A DNA stretch of 64,000 nucleotides. Source: Methylobacterium sp. GXS13 (lineage in GTDB: Bacteria > Pseudomonadota > Alphaproteobacteria > Rhizobiales > Beijerinckiaceae). Made by a program: the position numbers and the translations under genes. The stretch is taken from contig NZ_LKKO01000001.1 of NCBI RefSeq assembly GCF_001455965.1, positions 372,001 to 436,000 on the forward strand, read 5' to 3'. Below the pieces are notes generated by a model. That model was not told where the DNA came from. It did not search any database and worked only from the letters and a program-made list of their open reading frames with translations. Each line of letters opens with the position of its first letter. Positions within the stretch are counted from its first letter, which is position 1. Below, piece by piece: positions 56,119 through 64,000 of the stretch.

Positions 56119-56706
56119 ATGCGCAGCGCCTCCATCAGCCGGAAGACCGCCGAGACCGATATCGCGGTCAGCGTCGGGCTCGACGGGACCGGGCAGTCGA
56201 AGATCGCCACCGGCATCGGCTTCCTTGACCACATGCTGGACCTGTTCGCCCGGCACGGCCTGTTCGACCTGGAGGTCAGGGTCGATGGCGACCTGCATAT
56301 CGATCAGCATCATTCCGCCGAGGATTGCGGCATCGCGCTGGGCCAAGCCTTCGCCAAGGCGCTCGGCGACAAGCGCGGCGTGACGCGCTACGCCGACATC
56401 CACCTGCCGATGGATGAGGCGCTGACCCGGGTCTGCGTCGACATCTCGGGCCGGCCGTTCCTCGTGTTCCGTACCACCTTCCGAGTGGAGAAGATCGGGC
56501 AGTTCGACACCGAGTTGGTGCGCGAGTGGTTCCAGGCCTTTGCGATGAATGCCGGGCTGACCCTGCACGTCGAGACCCTGTACGGCGACAACGCCCACCA
56601 CATCGCCGAGAGCTGCTTCAAGGGCTTGGCCCGCGCCTTGCGGACGGCGGTGGCGATCGACCCACGCGAGGAGGGACGCGTTCCCTCTACGAAGGGCTCC
56701 CTGTAG
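56119..56706 (+). CDS. hisB: Imidazoleglycerol-phosphate dehydratase
   Basis: 195 residues, monofunctional HisB. Metal-binding His pairs are visible in [38 protein letters not shown] and [20 protein letters not shown]. Sixth reaction group of histidine synthesis. First visible gene of the his run in this window. Confidence 0.97.
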   Translation: MRSASISRKTAETDIAVSVGLDGTGQSKIATGIGFLDHMLDLFARHGLFDLEVRVDGDLHIDQHHSAEDCGIALGQAFAKALGDKRGVTRYADIHLPMDEALTRVCVDISGRPFLVFRTTFRVEKIGQFDTELVREWFQAFAMNAGLTLHVETLYGDNAHHIAESCFKGLARALRTAVAIDPREEGRVPSTKGSL

Positions 56707-56775
56707 ACCATCGTTTCTTGGCGCTCCCGCGGGTGGTTTTGACCGTCGGCGAACGCTTACACCGGGAGTTCCGCG

Positions 56776-57261
56776 ATGCGGATGCGCAGCTACACGCTCC
56801 ACCTGCCGACCGATGCGCGGCCGGGCGAGTCCATTGGTCTCGACCGGGCCGTGCTCGTACCGGACGGTTTCTCTTGGTCGGCCTTCGCGTTCACCGTGCT
56901 GTGGTTTCTGTTCCATCGTCTCTGGATCGCTGCGTTGATCGTCCTCGCCGGCCTGCTGGGGCTGGCTGCACTTGGCCACACGCTCGGATTACCGCCCGGC
57001 ATCGCCACGATCGTCACCCTGCTGGCCTCGGTGCTGATCGGTCTCGAAGCGTCCAGCCTGCGCCGCTGGACGCTGTCTCGTCGGGGATGGCCGACGCGCG
57101 ATGCCGTCATCGCCGCCACCCCGGAGGAGGCCGAAGCCCGGGCGCTGGGCCGTTGGCTCGATTCCACCGCCGCGGTACCGCGTGCGCCGTTCCCGGCTGG
57201 CCCCGCTCGGCGCACCGAGCCGGTCATCGGCCTGTTCCCCGCTCAAGAAGTCGCTCGGTGA
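56776..57261 (+). CDS. DUF2628 membrane protein
   Basis: 161 residues. An N-terminal polar region, then [20 protein letters not shown] and two more hydrophobic segments ([40 protein letters not shown]), ending with a soluble tail. DUF2628 proteins commonly lie between hisB and hisH in this group; their function is not established. Last bases are 22 before the hisH start. Confidence 0.85.
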   Translation: MRMRSYTLHLPTDARPGESIGLDRAVLVPDGFSWSAFAFTVLWFLFHRLWIAALIVLAGLLGLAALGHTLGLPPGIATIVTLLASVLIGLEASSLRRWTLSRRGWPTRDAVIAATPEEAEARALGRWLDSTAAVPRAPFPAGPARRTEPVIGLFPAQEVAR

Positions 57262-57283
57262 TGTCTGTCCGGTCGAGACGCGC

Positions 57284-57943
57284 ATGAGCACCGAGACGGT
57301 CGCGATTATCGATTATGGGTCGGGCAACCTCCATTCTGCGGCCAAAGCGTTCGAGCGCGCCGCCCGGGAGGGCGGCCTCGACACGCGTATCTGCCTGACC
57401 TCCGACCCGGAGGTGGTCGCAGCTGCCGACCGGGTCGTGCTGCCGGGTGTCGGCGCCTATGCCGATTGTCGGCGGGGGCTGGACGGCGTCCCAGGCATGG
57501 TCGAGGCGATGACCCAGGTGGCGCAAGGGGCGGGGCGTCCGTTCCTCGGGATCTGCGTGGGTATGCAGTTGCTTGCGAGCCGCGGCCTCGAATACGAGAC
57601 CACACCGGGCCTCGGCTGGATTCCAGGCGACGTCGCGCCGATCCGGCCATCCGACCCGACGCTCAAGATCCCCCATATGGGCTGGAACACGCTGCGGATC
57701 GCTCGCGACCACGCGTTGCTGGCAGGCATTCTCACCGGCGAGGGCGGACTGCACGCCTACTTCGTGCACAGCTTCGCGCTCTCGGCCGAGCATCCGGACG
57801 ACGTGGTGGCGCAGGCGGACTATGGTGGCCCTGTGACCGCGATGGTCGCCCGCGGCAATATTGCCGGCACGCAGTTCCATCCCGAGAAGAGCCAGCGCCT
57901 TGGCCTGACGCTCATCACGAACTTTTTGAACTGGCGCCCCTGA
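57284..57943 (+). CDS. hisH: Imidazole glycerol phosphate synthase amidotransferase subunit
   Basis: 219 residues from ATG 57284. Class I amidotransferase: [38 protein letters not shown], catalytic Cys in [14 protein letters not shown] and His/Glu in [14 protein letters not shown]. Supplies ammonia to HisF. Confidence 0.97.
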   Translation: MSTETVAIIDYGSGNLHSAAKAFERAAREGGLDTRICLTSDPEVVAAADRVVLPGVGAYADCRRGLDGVPGMVEAMTQVAQGAGRPFLGICVGMQLLASRGLEYETTPGLGWIPGDVAPIRPSDPTLKIPHMGWNTLRIARDHALLAGILTGEGGLHAYFVHSFALSAEHPDDVVAQADYGGPVTAMVARGNIAGTQFHPEKSQRLGLTLITNFLNWRP

Positions 57944-57980
57944 GCGGCCTCCGACTTCGGTGAGAAGAAAGACAGAACGC

Positions 57981-58724
57981 GTGATCCTGTACCCGGCGAT
58001 CGACCTGAAAGAGGGACGCTGCGTCCGCCTCATCCAGGGGGACATGGCACAGGCCAAGATCTTCGGCGACGATCCGGCCGCGCAGGCCGCAACTTTTGAG
58101 GAGCAAGGTTTCCCCTGGCTCCACGTCGTCGATCTTGACGGCGCCTTCGCGGGGGCACCGCGCAACGCAACCGCTGTGGATGCGATTCTCGCCCGGGTCG
58201 GAATCCCGGTCCAACTCGGCGGCGGCATCCGTGAAATGAAGACGCTCGAGGGCTGGCTTGCGAAGGGCGTCGCCCGGGTGATCATCGGCACCGCCGCCGT
58301 GCGCGATCCCGGCTTCGTCCGAGAGGCGGCGCGCTTGCATCCCGGCAAGATCGCCGTGGGCATCGATGCGAAGGATGGACGTGTCGCCGTCGAGGGCTGG
58401 GCACAGACGTCCAGCATGACCGCCGAAGAACTCGGCCGCCGCTTCGAGGACGCGGGCGTTGCCGCGATTATCTACACCGACATCGCCCGCGACGGCATCC
58501 TGAAGGGCCTCAACGTTGAGATGACCTTGGCGTTGGCGCAGGCCGTTCGCATCCCAGTGATCGCCTCGGGTGGCCTCGCCTCCATCGACGACGTGCACCG
58601 GCTGCTTCAGCCTGATTGCGCCCTGATCGCCGGCGCTATCACCGGCCGGGCGCTCTACGACGGCCGGATCGATCCACAGGCAGCGTTGGCCGCGATCGCG
58701 CAGACGCGCGGCCCGGGAGCGTGA
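57981..58724 (+). CDS. hisA: ProFAR isomerase HisA
   Basis: 247 residues from GTG 57981, where the conserved [20 protein letters not shown] begins. TIM barrel with [40 protein letters not shown] and [20 protein letters not shown]. Isomerises ProFAR to PRFAR. Confidence 0.97.
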   Translation: MILYPAIDLKEGRCVRLIQGDMAQAKIFGDDPAAQAATFEEQGFPWLHVVDLDGAFAGAPRNATAVDAILARVGIPVQLGGGIREMKTLEGWLAKGVARVIIGTAAVRDPGFVREAARLHPGKIAVGIDAKDGRVAVEGWAQTSSMTAEELGRRFEDAGVAAIIYTDIARDGILKGLNVEMTLALAQAVRIPVIASGGLASIDDVHRLLQPDCALIAGAITGRALYDGRIDPQAALAAIAQTRGPGA

Positions 58725-58764
58725 TAGGCTTGCCCCTCGGGGCACGTCGACTCGGGAGGCTTCG

Positions 58765-59235
58765 ATGACGACGTTGAAGACCCGGACATCCCCAGCCGGC
58801 ACGGCCTACGAGGACGATTTTTATACCTGGACGCAGGAGCAGAGGCCTCGTTTGCGCGCTGGCGACCTTCCCGGCCTCGGCAGTGAGAATCTTGCCGGGG
58901 AGATCGAGAGCTTGGGCAGGGGCCAGTTCTCGAGTTTGGTCCGTGCTCCGCGCGTGGTGCCGGTGCACATGCTTCAGGTCGACGACCAGCCCGGGAAACA
59001 GACCTGCAGCTCGGCGATCTCGATCGCGTCACATCGCGTCCATGCGCTCGATGAGTTGGACGAAAGCCCAGGGCTGAAGGCTCGGTTGAGCGAAGCCATC
59101 GAGAAAGCCTACCGCCGCGCCCGCCTCGAAGCGGCGAAAGAGACCGCTCTGTCGCTGGGGCGCTTCACAGAGGCCTATCCCTACACCTATCAGGACATCA
59201 TGGATCGCCCATTCGCGATCGACCCTGAATCCTGA
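58765..59235 (+). CDS. DUF29 family protein
   Basis: 156 residues. The DUF29 pattern is clear: YEDDFYTWTQEQRPRLRAGD, LGSENLAGEIESLGRGQFSS, and the end ALSLGRFTEAYPYTYQDIMD. The middle (VPVHMLQVDDQPGKQTCSSA) is divergent. Function of the family is unknown. It is placed between hisA and hisF, an unusual insertion in the his run. Confidence 0.82.
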   Translation: MTTLKTRTSPAGTAYEDDFYTWTQEQRPRLRAGDLPGLGSENLAGEIESLGRGQFSSLVRAPRVVPVHMLQVDDQPGKQTCSSAISIASHRVHALDELDESPGLKARLSEAIEKAYRRARLEAAKETALSLGRFTEAYPYTYQDIMDRPFAIDPES

Positions 59236-59253
59236 CCGGACCGCCGAGGGACC

Positions 59254-60057
59254 GTGCTGAAAACCCGCATCATCCCCTGCCTCGACGTGAAGGACGGCCG
59301 CGTCGTGAAGGGCGTCCGTTTCGAGGGACTGCGTGACGCCGGCGATCCCGTTGAGGCGGCCAAGGTCTATGATGCGGCTGGGGCCGACGAGCTCTGCTTC
59401 CTCGACATCACCGCGAGCCGCGAAGCTCGGGGCACGCTCCTCGATATCGTCAGCCGGACCGCAGAAGCTTGCTTCATGCCGCTTACCGTTGGCGGCGGCG
59501 TGCGCACCGTCGAGGACGTTCGGGCGCTCCTGCTCGCCGGCGCCGACAAGGTGGCGATCAACACCGCGGCCGTGAAGAATCCGGACCTCGTCGCCCGGGC
59601 GGCGGAAAAGTTCGGCGCGCAGTGCATCGTCGTGGCGATTGATGCCAAGCGGGTCTCCGGCCCCGATGCGCCAGCGCGCTGGGAAATCTTTACTCATGGC
59701 GGCCGCGACCCAACCGGGATCGACGCCGTCGCCTTCGCTCGTCTTGTGGCCGAAAAGGGCGCGGGCGAGCTGTTGGTCACCTCGATGGACAAAGACGGCA
59801 CCCGCTCCGGCTACGACCTCGCGCTGACGCGGGCGATCAGCGACGCCGTGAGCGTGCCGGTGATCGCCTCGGGCGGGGTGGGCGGCCTCGACGACCTCGT
59901 GGCCGGCGTGGCCCAGGGCGGCGCCAGTGCGGTCCTGGCGGCTTCGATCTTTCATTTCGGGCAGGCGACGATCGCGGAGGCGAAGGCCCATATGGCGGCT
60001 TCCGGCCTCGCCATGCGTCTCGACGGTCCGGCATCATCAGCGAGAGCGCCCCTGTGA
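59254..60057 (+). CDS. hisF: Imidazole glycerol phosphate synthase cyclase subunit
   Basis: 267 residues, GTG start. TIM barrel with [75 protein letters not shown] and [17 protein letters not shown]. The catalytic Asp residues of IPCLDV and TSMDKDG are present. Its stop overlaps the next start (GTGA). Confidence 0.97.
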   Translation: MLKTRIIPCLDVKDGRVVKGVRFEGLRDAGDPVEAAKVYDAAGADELCFLDITASREARGTLLDIVSRTAEACFMPLTVGGGVRTVEDVRALLLAGADKVAINTAAVKNPDLVARAAEKFGAQCIVVAIDAKRVSGPDAPARWEIFTHGGRDPTGIDAVAFARLVAEKGAGELLVTSMDKDGTRSGYDLALTRAISDAVSVPVIASGGVGGLDDLVAGVAQGGASAVLAASIFHFGQATIAEAKAHMAASGLAMRLDGPASSARAPL

Positions 60058-61358
60058 GCAGCACCCTTCTGGCCAACGCGACCCTTCTCGATCCGGTGAC
60101 GGGCCGTGAGTCGCGCGGCGCCGTGCTGGTGCGCGGCGGCCGCATCGCCGACATCGCCGAGGGCGCCGCCCCCGGAGCCCCGGCGGAGACCGCCGTCATT
60201 GACTGCCGCGGCCGGGTCCTCACCCCGGGGTTGATCGACATGCGTGCCTTCGTGGGCGAGCCGGGGGCCGAGCATCGGGAGACCCTGGCCTCCGCGAGCG
60301 CCGCGGCGGCGGCGGGCGGGGTGACCACGCTTGTCTGCATGCCAGACACCAACCCTGTGATCGACGGGCCGGCGATCGTGGATTTTGTCCTCCGCCGCGC
60401 CCGGGATACCGCCTGCGTCCATGTCCTTCCCGCTGCCGCGATCACCAAGGGGTTGGCCGGCAAGGAGATGACCGAGTTCGGTCTGCTCAAGGAAGCGGGT
60501 GCCGTGGCGTTCACGGATGGTCTCCACGCCGTCGCGAACGCCCAGGTGATGCGCCGCGCCCTGACCTACGCGCGGGATTTCGATGCCCTGCTGATGCAGC
60601 ATGTCGAGGATGCCGCCCTCGTCGCCGAGGGCGTGATGAACGAGGGCGAGCTCGCCTCGCGCCTCGGGCTGATGGGCATTCCCCGTGAGGCCGAGACCGT
60701 CATGCTGGAGCGCGACATCCGCCTCGTGCGTCTGACCGGCGCCCGCTACCACGCAGCGATGATCTCGACCGCCGATTCGGTGGAGATCGTACGCCGGGCC
60801 AAGCAGGACGGGTTGCCCGTGACATGCGGCGTCTCGGTCAACAACCTCGTGCTGAACGAGAACGATATCGGCCATTACCGCACCTTCTGCCGGCTGTCGC
60901 CGCCGCTCCGCGACGAGGCCGATCGGCACGCCATGGTCCGGGCGCTCGACGAGGGCGTGATCGACGTGGTCGTCTCGGACCACAACCCGCAGGATGTCGA
61001 GACCAAGCGCCTGCCCTTCGCGGAGGCGGCTGACGGTGCCCTCGGGATCGAGACCCTGCTCGGCGCGTCCCTGCGCCTGGTCCATACGGGCGACCTCGCG
61101 CTGAACAAGCTGATGGCGGCGCTGACCGTGAACCCCGCCCGGATCCTCGGGCGTGAGGCCGGCCGGCTCGCGGTCGGCGCCCCGGCCGACCTTGTGCTGA
61201 TCGATCCGGATCTGCCCTACGTGCTCGACAAGCGCCGGCTGAAGTCGCGTTCCAAGAACTCGCCCTTCGACGAGGCACGGCTCCAAGGCGCCGCGGTCCT
61301 GACGCTGGTTGACGGCCGAATCGTTCATGCGATCGACGATCTGGCGGCGGCGGCATGA
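60054..61358 (+). CDS. pyrC: Dihydroorotase-like protein lacking metal ligands, probably non-catalytic
   Basis: 434-residue amidohydrolase-fold protein of the class I dihydroorotase group: [60 protein letters not shown] and [20 protein letters not shown]. In active enzymes the first stretch is IDxHxHxREPG; here the two His are Arg64 and Phe66, and the later His before ISTADS is Met236. So the metal centre is incomplete, as in the inactive PyrC' subunit that supports aspartate carbamoyltransferase in pseudomonads. pyrB is not adjacent. It is coupled to hisF by GTGA and to plsY by ATGA. Confidence 0.9.
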   Translation: MSSTLLANATLLDPVTGRESRGAVLVRGGRIADIAEGAAPGAPAETAVIDCRGRVLTPGLIDMRAFVGEPGAEHRETLASASAAAAAGGVTTLVCMPDTNPVIDGPAIVDFVLRRARDTACVHVLPAAAITKGLAGKEMTEFGLLKEAGAVAFTDGLHAVANAQVMRRALTYARDFDALLMQHVEDAALVAEGVMNEGELASRLGLMGIPREAETVMLERDIRLVRLTGARYHAAMISTADSVEIVRRAKQDGLPVTCGVSVNNLVLNENDIGHYRTFCRLSPPLRDEADRHAMVRALDEGVIDVVVSDHNPQDVETKRLPFAEAADGALGIETLLGASLRLVHTGDLALNKLMAALTVNPARILGREAGRLAVGAPADLVLIDPDLPYVLDKRRLKSRSKNSPFDEARLQGAAVLTLVDGRIVHAIDDLAAAA

Positions 61359-61963
61359 TGACCCCGGACCTTGCGACGCCGGCCGCTCTCGGCGGCCTCG
61401 CCCTCGGCTATGCACTGGGCTCGATCCCGTTCGGGCTGATCCTGACGCGCTTCGCCGGGTTGGGGGACGTTCGGGCGATCGGCTCGGGCAATATCGGCGC
61501 CACCAACGTGCTGCGCACCGGCCGCAAGGGTCTCGCGGCGGCCACCCTGCTCGGTGACGCGCTCAAGGGGACAGCGGCGGTGCTGATCGCCCGGCAGTTC
61601 CTCGGCGAGGGCCCGGCCCTGGCCGCTGGGCTCGGGGCTTTTCTCGGCCATCTCTTCCCGGTCTGGCTCGGCTTCAAGGGCGGCAAGGGGGTGGCGACCT
61701 TTATCGGCGTGCTGCTGGCCTTCAGCCCGCCGGCGCTAGCGGCCTTCGCGGCGATCTGGCTCGGCCTCGCCTTCGCGCTGAAATACTCGTCGCTCGCCGC
61801 CCTGGCGGCCTCCGCGGCCACGCCGTTGGTGCTGTGGGCGCTTGGGGCGCCGACGCAAGCTCTGCTGTTCCTGCTGCTCGGGCTGCTGCTATGGTGGAAG
61901 CACGCTCCCAATATCCGGCGACTCGTGGCCGGCAGCGAGGGGCGCATCGGCCAGAAGGGGTGA
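61355..61963 (+). CDS. plsY: Glycerol-3-phosphate acyltransferase PlsY
   Basis: 202 residues, five or so membrane helices. PlsY motifs: [60 protein letters not shown]. It acylates glycerol 3-phosphate from acyl phosphate in phospholipid synthesis. ATGA overlap with pyrC. Confidence 0.96.
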   Translation: MMTPDLATPAALGGLALGYALGSIPFGLILTRFAGLGDVRAIGSGNIGATNVLRTGRKGLAAATLLGDALKGTAAVLIARQFLGEGPALAAGLGAFLGHLFPVWLGFKGGKGVATFIGVLLAFSPPALAAFAAIWLGLAFALKYSSLAALAASAATPLVLWALGAPTQALLFLLLGLLLWWKHAPNIRRLVAGSEGRIGQKG

Positions 61964-61994
61964 GCGCGCGCCGAGGCGCGATCCGGGGTGCGTT

Positions 61995-63194
61995 ATGCAG
62001 CTCACCGATGCCCAGCGCCTCGACTGGCTACGTCTGATCCGGACCGAGGGTATCGGCCCGCGCAGCTTCCGCACCCTCATCAACCGGTTCGGCGGCGCGA
62101 CCGCAGCGCTCGAAGCCCTGCCGGACCTGACCCAGCGCCGCGGCCGACGCATCGAGCCGCCGAGCCGCGGCCAGGCCGAGGACGAGCTCGCAGCCCTGGC
62201 GCGTCTCGGAGGGCGGCTGTTGGCCACCGGCGAGCCGGATTATCCGCGCCTGCTCCAGTGCGCCGACGCGGCGCCGCCCCTCATCGCCGTGCGCGGCCAC
62301 CCGAACATTCTGAACCGGCCTGCTGTCGCCCTTGTGGGCTCGCGCAACGCTTCGACCGCGGGGCTCGCTTTCACCGAGCGACTGGCCCGGGGCCTCGGGG
62401 AAGCCGGGCTCGCCGTCGTGTCGGGCCTCGCCCGGGGGATCGACGCCCGCGCCCACAAGGCCAGCCTGCAGAGCGGCACGATCGCGGTGATGGCCGGCGG
62501 TCAGGACCGGATCTATCCGGCCACCCACGCCGCCCTGGTCGACGCGATCCTGGGAGAGGGTGGCGCGGTGCTCGCCGAGATGCCCATGGGCTGGGAGGCG
62601 CGCGGCCGCGATTTTCCCCGCCGCAACCGCATCATCTCGGGCGTGTCGTACGGGACGATCGTGGTCGAGGCGGCGCGCCGCTCCGGCTCACTGATCACGG
62701 CGCGGTATGCCCTCGAGCAGAACCGCGAAGTATTCGCCGTCCCGGGCTCGCCGTTGGACCCGCGCGCGGAAGGCACCAACGACCTGATCCGGCAGGGCGC
62801 GACCCTGGTGGCCGAGGTGCAGCACGTCATCGACGTCATCGGCCCGATCATCGAGCGTGGTCCCGACCCCGACGCCGCCCCCGCCCGGCAGCGGCCGGAC
62901 CTCGCCGAGCAGCCGGATTTCTGGGACGAGATCGAGCTGGAGGGACGGGTGTTTTCGATCGACGGCAGCCCTTCGGGTTTCAGCTACGAGGCACCGCCGA
63001 TCGAATCGGACGAGCCGACGGACGACCGCCAGAAGATCATCGCCCTGCTCGGGCCGAGCCCGGTCGGGACCGACGAACTCGCGCGCAGCGCCGGGGTCGG
63101 CGCCCGAGTGGTACAGACAGTTTTGCTGGAGCTGGAGCTCGACGGCCGGATCGAGCGGCACGGCAGCGGAGCGGTCTCGCTGCTCAGTCGCTGA
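61995..63194 (+). CDS. dprA: DNA-processing protein DprA
   Basis: 399 residues from ATG 61995. N-terminal SAM-like region, Rossmann-like core with [60 protein letters not shown] and [20 protein letters not shown], and a C-terminal winged-helix ([20 protein letters not shown]). DprA loads RecA on incoming single-stranded DNA. It overlaps the convergent ruvX end by 11 bases. Confidence 0.95.
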   Translation: MQLTDAQRLDWLRLIRTEGIGPRSFRTLINRFGGATAALEALPDLTQRRGRRIEPPSRGQAEDELAALARLGGRLLATGEPDYPRLLQCADAAPPLIAVRGHPNILNRPAVALVGSRNASTAGLAFTERLARGLGEAGLAVVSGLARGIDARAHKASLQSGTIAVMAGGQDRIYPATHAALVDAILGEGGAVLAEMPMGWEARGRDFPRRNRIISGVSYGTIVVEAARRSGSLITARYALEQNREVFAVPGSPLDPRAEGTNDLIRQGATLVAEVQHVIDVIGPIIERGPDPDAAPARQRPDLAEQPDFWDEIELEGRVFSIDGSPSGFSYEAPPIESDEPTDDRQKIIALLGPSPVGTDELARSAGVGARVVQTVLLELELDGRIERHGSGAVSLLSR

Positions 63195-63678
63195 CCGGCT
63201 CCGCATCGGAGTCGGCCAAGTTGCGCATCACGTCCAGGCACCCCTGCAGGATATAGGCGGCGGCCAGCTTATCGACGAGCTGGCCGCGCCGGGCCCGGGA
63301 GGCATCCGCTTCGATCAGCGCCCGGGTGACCACGGCGGTGGACAGGCGCTCGTCGAAGAACACGTGCGGGATATCGATGATCGGCTTGAGATTGCGCACG
63401 AAGGCGCGGGTCGACTGAACGCGTGGTCCTTCGCTGCCATCCATGTTCAGGGGCAGGCCGATCACCAAGCCCCCGACCGCGTGCTGCCGGCAGAACGCCG
63501 CAAGCCGCTGCGCGTCTGGTGTGAACTTGACCCTCCGGATCGTCTCGAGCGGCGTGGCGATCTGGCGGCCGAGATCCGATAGGGCGAGCCCGATCGTCTT
63601 GGTGCCGAGATCGACTCCGATCAGGCGCGCGCCGCCGCGCGATGCGGCGGCGAAAATGCGGATTTCGTCGAAATTCAT
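63184..63678 (-). CDS. ruvX: Holliday junction resolvase-like RuvX (YqgF)
   Basis: 164 residues. RNase H-like fold: [20 protein letters not shown] with the first catalytic Asp, [20 protein letters not shown], and [20 protein letters not shown] with the Glu, plus a C-terminal [16 protein letters not shown] with the final Asp. Proposed roles are resolving recombination intermediates and 16S rRNA pre-processing. Convergent with dprA. Confidence 0.95.
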   Translation of the reverse strand: MNFDEIRIFAAASRGGARLIGVDLGTKTIGLALSDLGRQIATPLETIRRVKFTPDAQRLAAFCRQHAVGGLVIGLPLNMDGSEGPRVQSTRAFVRNLKPIIDIPHVFFDERLSTAVVTRALIEADASRARRGQLVDKLAAAYILQGCLDVMRNLADSDAEPVSD

Positions 63679-63693
63679 GCCGCTGCCTGATGT

Positions 63694-63734
63694 ATCGTTC
63701 CGAAAGGTGTTGGCGGTCTTTCGGAAAAAACGAT
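63694..63734. repeat. Interrupted inverted repeat upstream of ruvX
   Basis: ATCGTTCCGAAAG (63694-63706) faces CTTTCGG (63718-63724) and AACGAT (63729-63734). The TTCCGAAAG-type core resembles intergenic palindromes found repeatedly in Methylobacterium-type genomes. It lies 15 bases upstream of the ruvX start. Confidence 0.5.
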
Positions 63735-63747
63735 GCCGCGTCGAAAC

Positions 63748-63789
63748 TTAGAGCATCGCCTGGGATCCCGATCCTGGGCGATGCTCTAA
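63748..63789. repeat. 42-bp inverted repeat, possible terminator
   Basis: TTAGAGCATCGCC (63748-63760) and GGCGATGCTCTAA (63777-63789) are exact complements, and the inner bases continue the pairing with two G-U pairs, giving a stem of about 20 bp. It overlaps the stop of the rightmost minus-strand gene and could terminate it. The TAGAGCATCG end is reminiscent of dispersed Methylobacterium repeats. Confidence 0.6.
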
Positions 63790-64000
63790 GCGACCCCGGT
63801 GCCCCGCGCCAGCGTTGCTTCCGCGATCCCCTCGAATCGAGCGGGAAGCGGCGTCGCGCCAGGTCCCAGGACCAGTGCAGCGGACGGCCTAGTCACGCGG
63901 CCGAAGAAGTCGGTCAGGCTTTCACCGCCGAAGCGCACCGTCTCCAGGTCGGGGGCCAAAAGCCAGATATCGTACTCCTCGCCGGTCCCGGCGACGTCCC
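63786..64000 (-). CDS. C-terminal fragment of an unidentified protein
   Basis: The minus strand is open from the right edge to TAG at 63786-63788, about 70 codons. It reads as real protein: GTGEEYDIWLLAPDLETVRF, GGESLTDFFGRVTRPSAALV, and ends ATLARGTGVA. No family was recognised from this fragment; codon use is like its neighbours. The N-terminal part lies outside the window. Confidence 0.65.
   Translation of the reverse strand, partial: DVAGTGEEYDIWLLAPDLETVRFGGESLTDFFGRVTRPSAALVLGPGATPLPARFEGIAEATLARGTGVA

Overview
The window is a GC-rich, gene-dense chromosomal segment that reads as an alphaproteobacterium of the order Hyphomicrobiales, most likely a Methylobacterium or Methylorubrum relative. 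The support is the gene content and order (sdhCDAB, petABC, hisB-DUF2628-hisH-hisA-hisF, ubiE-ubiB, pyrC-plsY-dprA), alphaproteobacterial-style chemoreceptors, frequent GTG starts and many ATGA/GTGA overlaps. The genus is inferred from general familiarity, since no search was run. There is no rRNA operon, phage, transposase or CRISPR array.

Layout. 1-9.5 kb: 3' end of zapE overlapping a large hybrid histidine kinase, then ubiE-ubiB on the minus strand, divergent leuB and leuA, and tRNA-Lys. 9.6-12.6 kb: a gene-poor pocket with a secreted protein and three small candidate genes, including a 38-residue membrane peptide and a CxxC/CxxC protein. 12.6-24.7 kb: PRC-barrel protein, EamA transporter, secreted protein, nitroreductase, flavin reductase, lytic transglycosylase coupled to a DUF2336 protein, GH15 glucosidase, acyl-CoA dehydrogenase and an OmpR-type two-component pair. 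24.7-33 kb: two intact chemoreceptors and a decayed third, an arginase-ureD pair, tRNA-Cys and tRNA-Asn. 33.5-45.4 kb: a predicted exported oxidoreductase pair, an NTT/MFS-like transporter, guaA, an ArgO/LysE exporter, trmO coupled to an SGNH hydrolase, AMP nucleosidase and an SLC13-like permease. 45.5-55 kb: respiratory genes for complex II (sdhCDAB) and complex III (petABC), separated by a protease-inhibitor-like lipoprotein and an ABC exporter. 55-64 kb: mtnP, then a long plus-strand run of histidine genes that continues directly into a dihydroorotase-like gene, plsY and dprA; ruvX converges on dprA, and a partial gene lies at the right edge.

How the parts fit. Much of the window is core metabolism: leucine, histidine, GMP and ubiquinone synthesis, adenylate and methylthioadenosine salvage, and electron transport from succinate through ubiquinol to cytochrome c. 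Sensory genes (two histidine kinases, a response regulator and chemoreceptors) are scattered among them.

No clear new multigene defence or biosynthetic system is visible. The points most worth following are: a dihydroorotase-like protein that has lost metal ligands and lies without pyrB behind hisF; arginase coupled to ureD with no urease subunits nearby; adjacent NAD(P)-type oxidoreductases that both carry export signals; several unannotated-size small proteins with good ribosome binding sites; and long hairpin repeats near the right edge.
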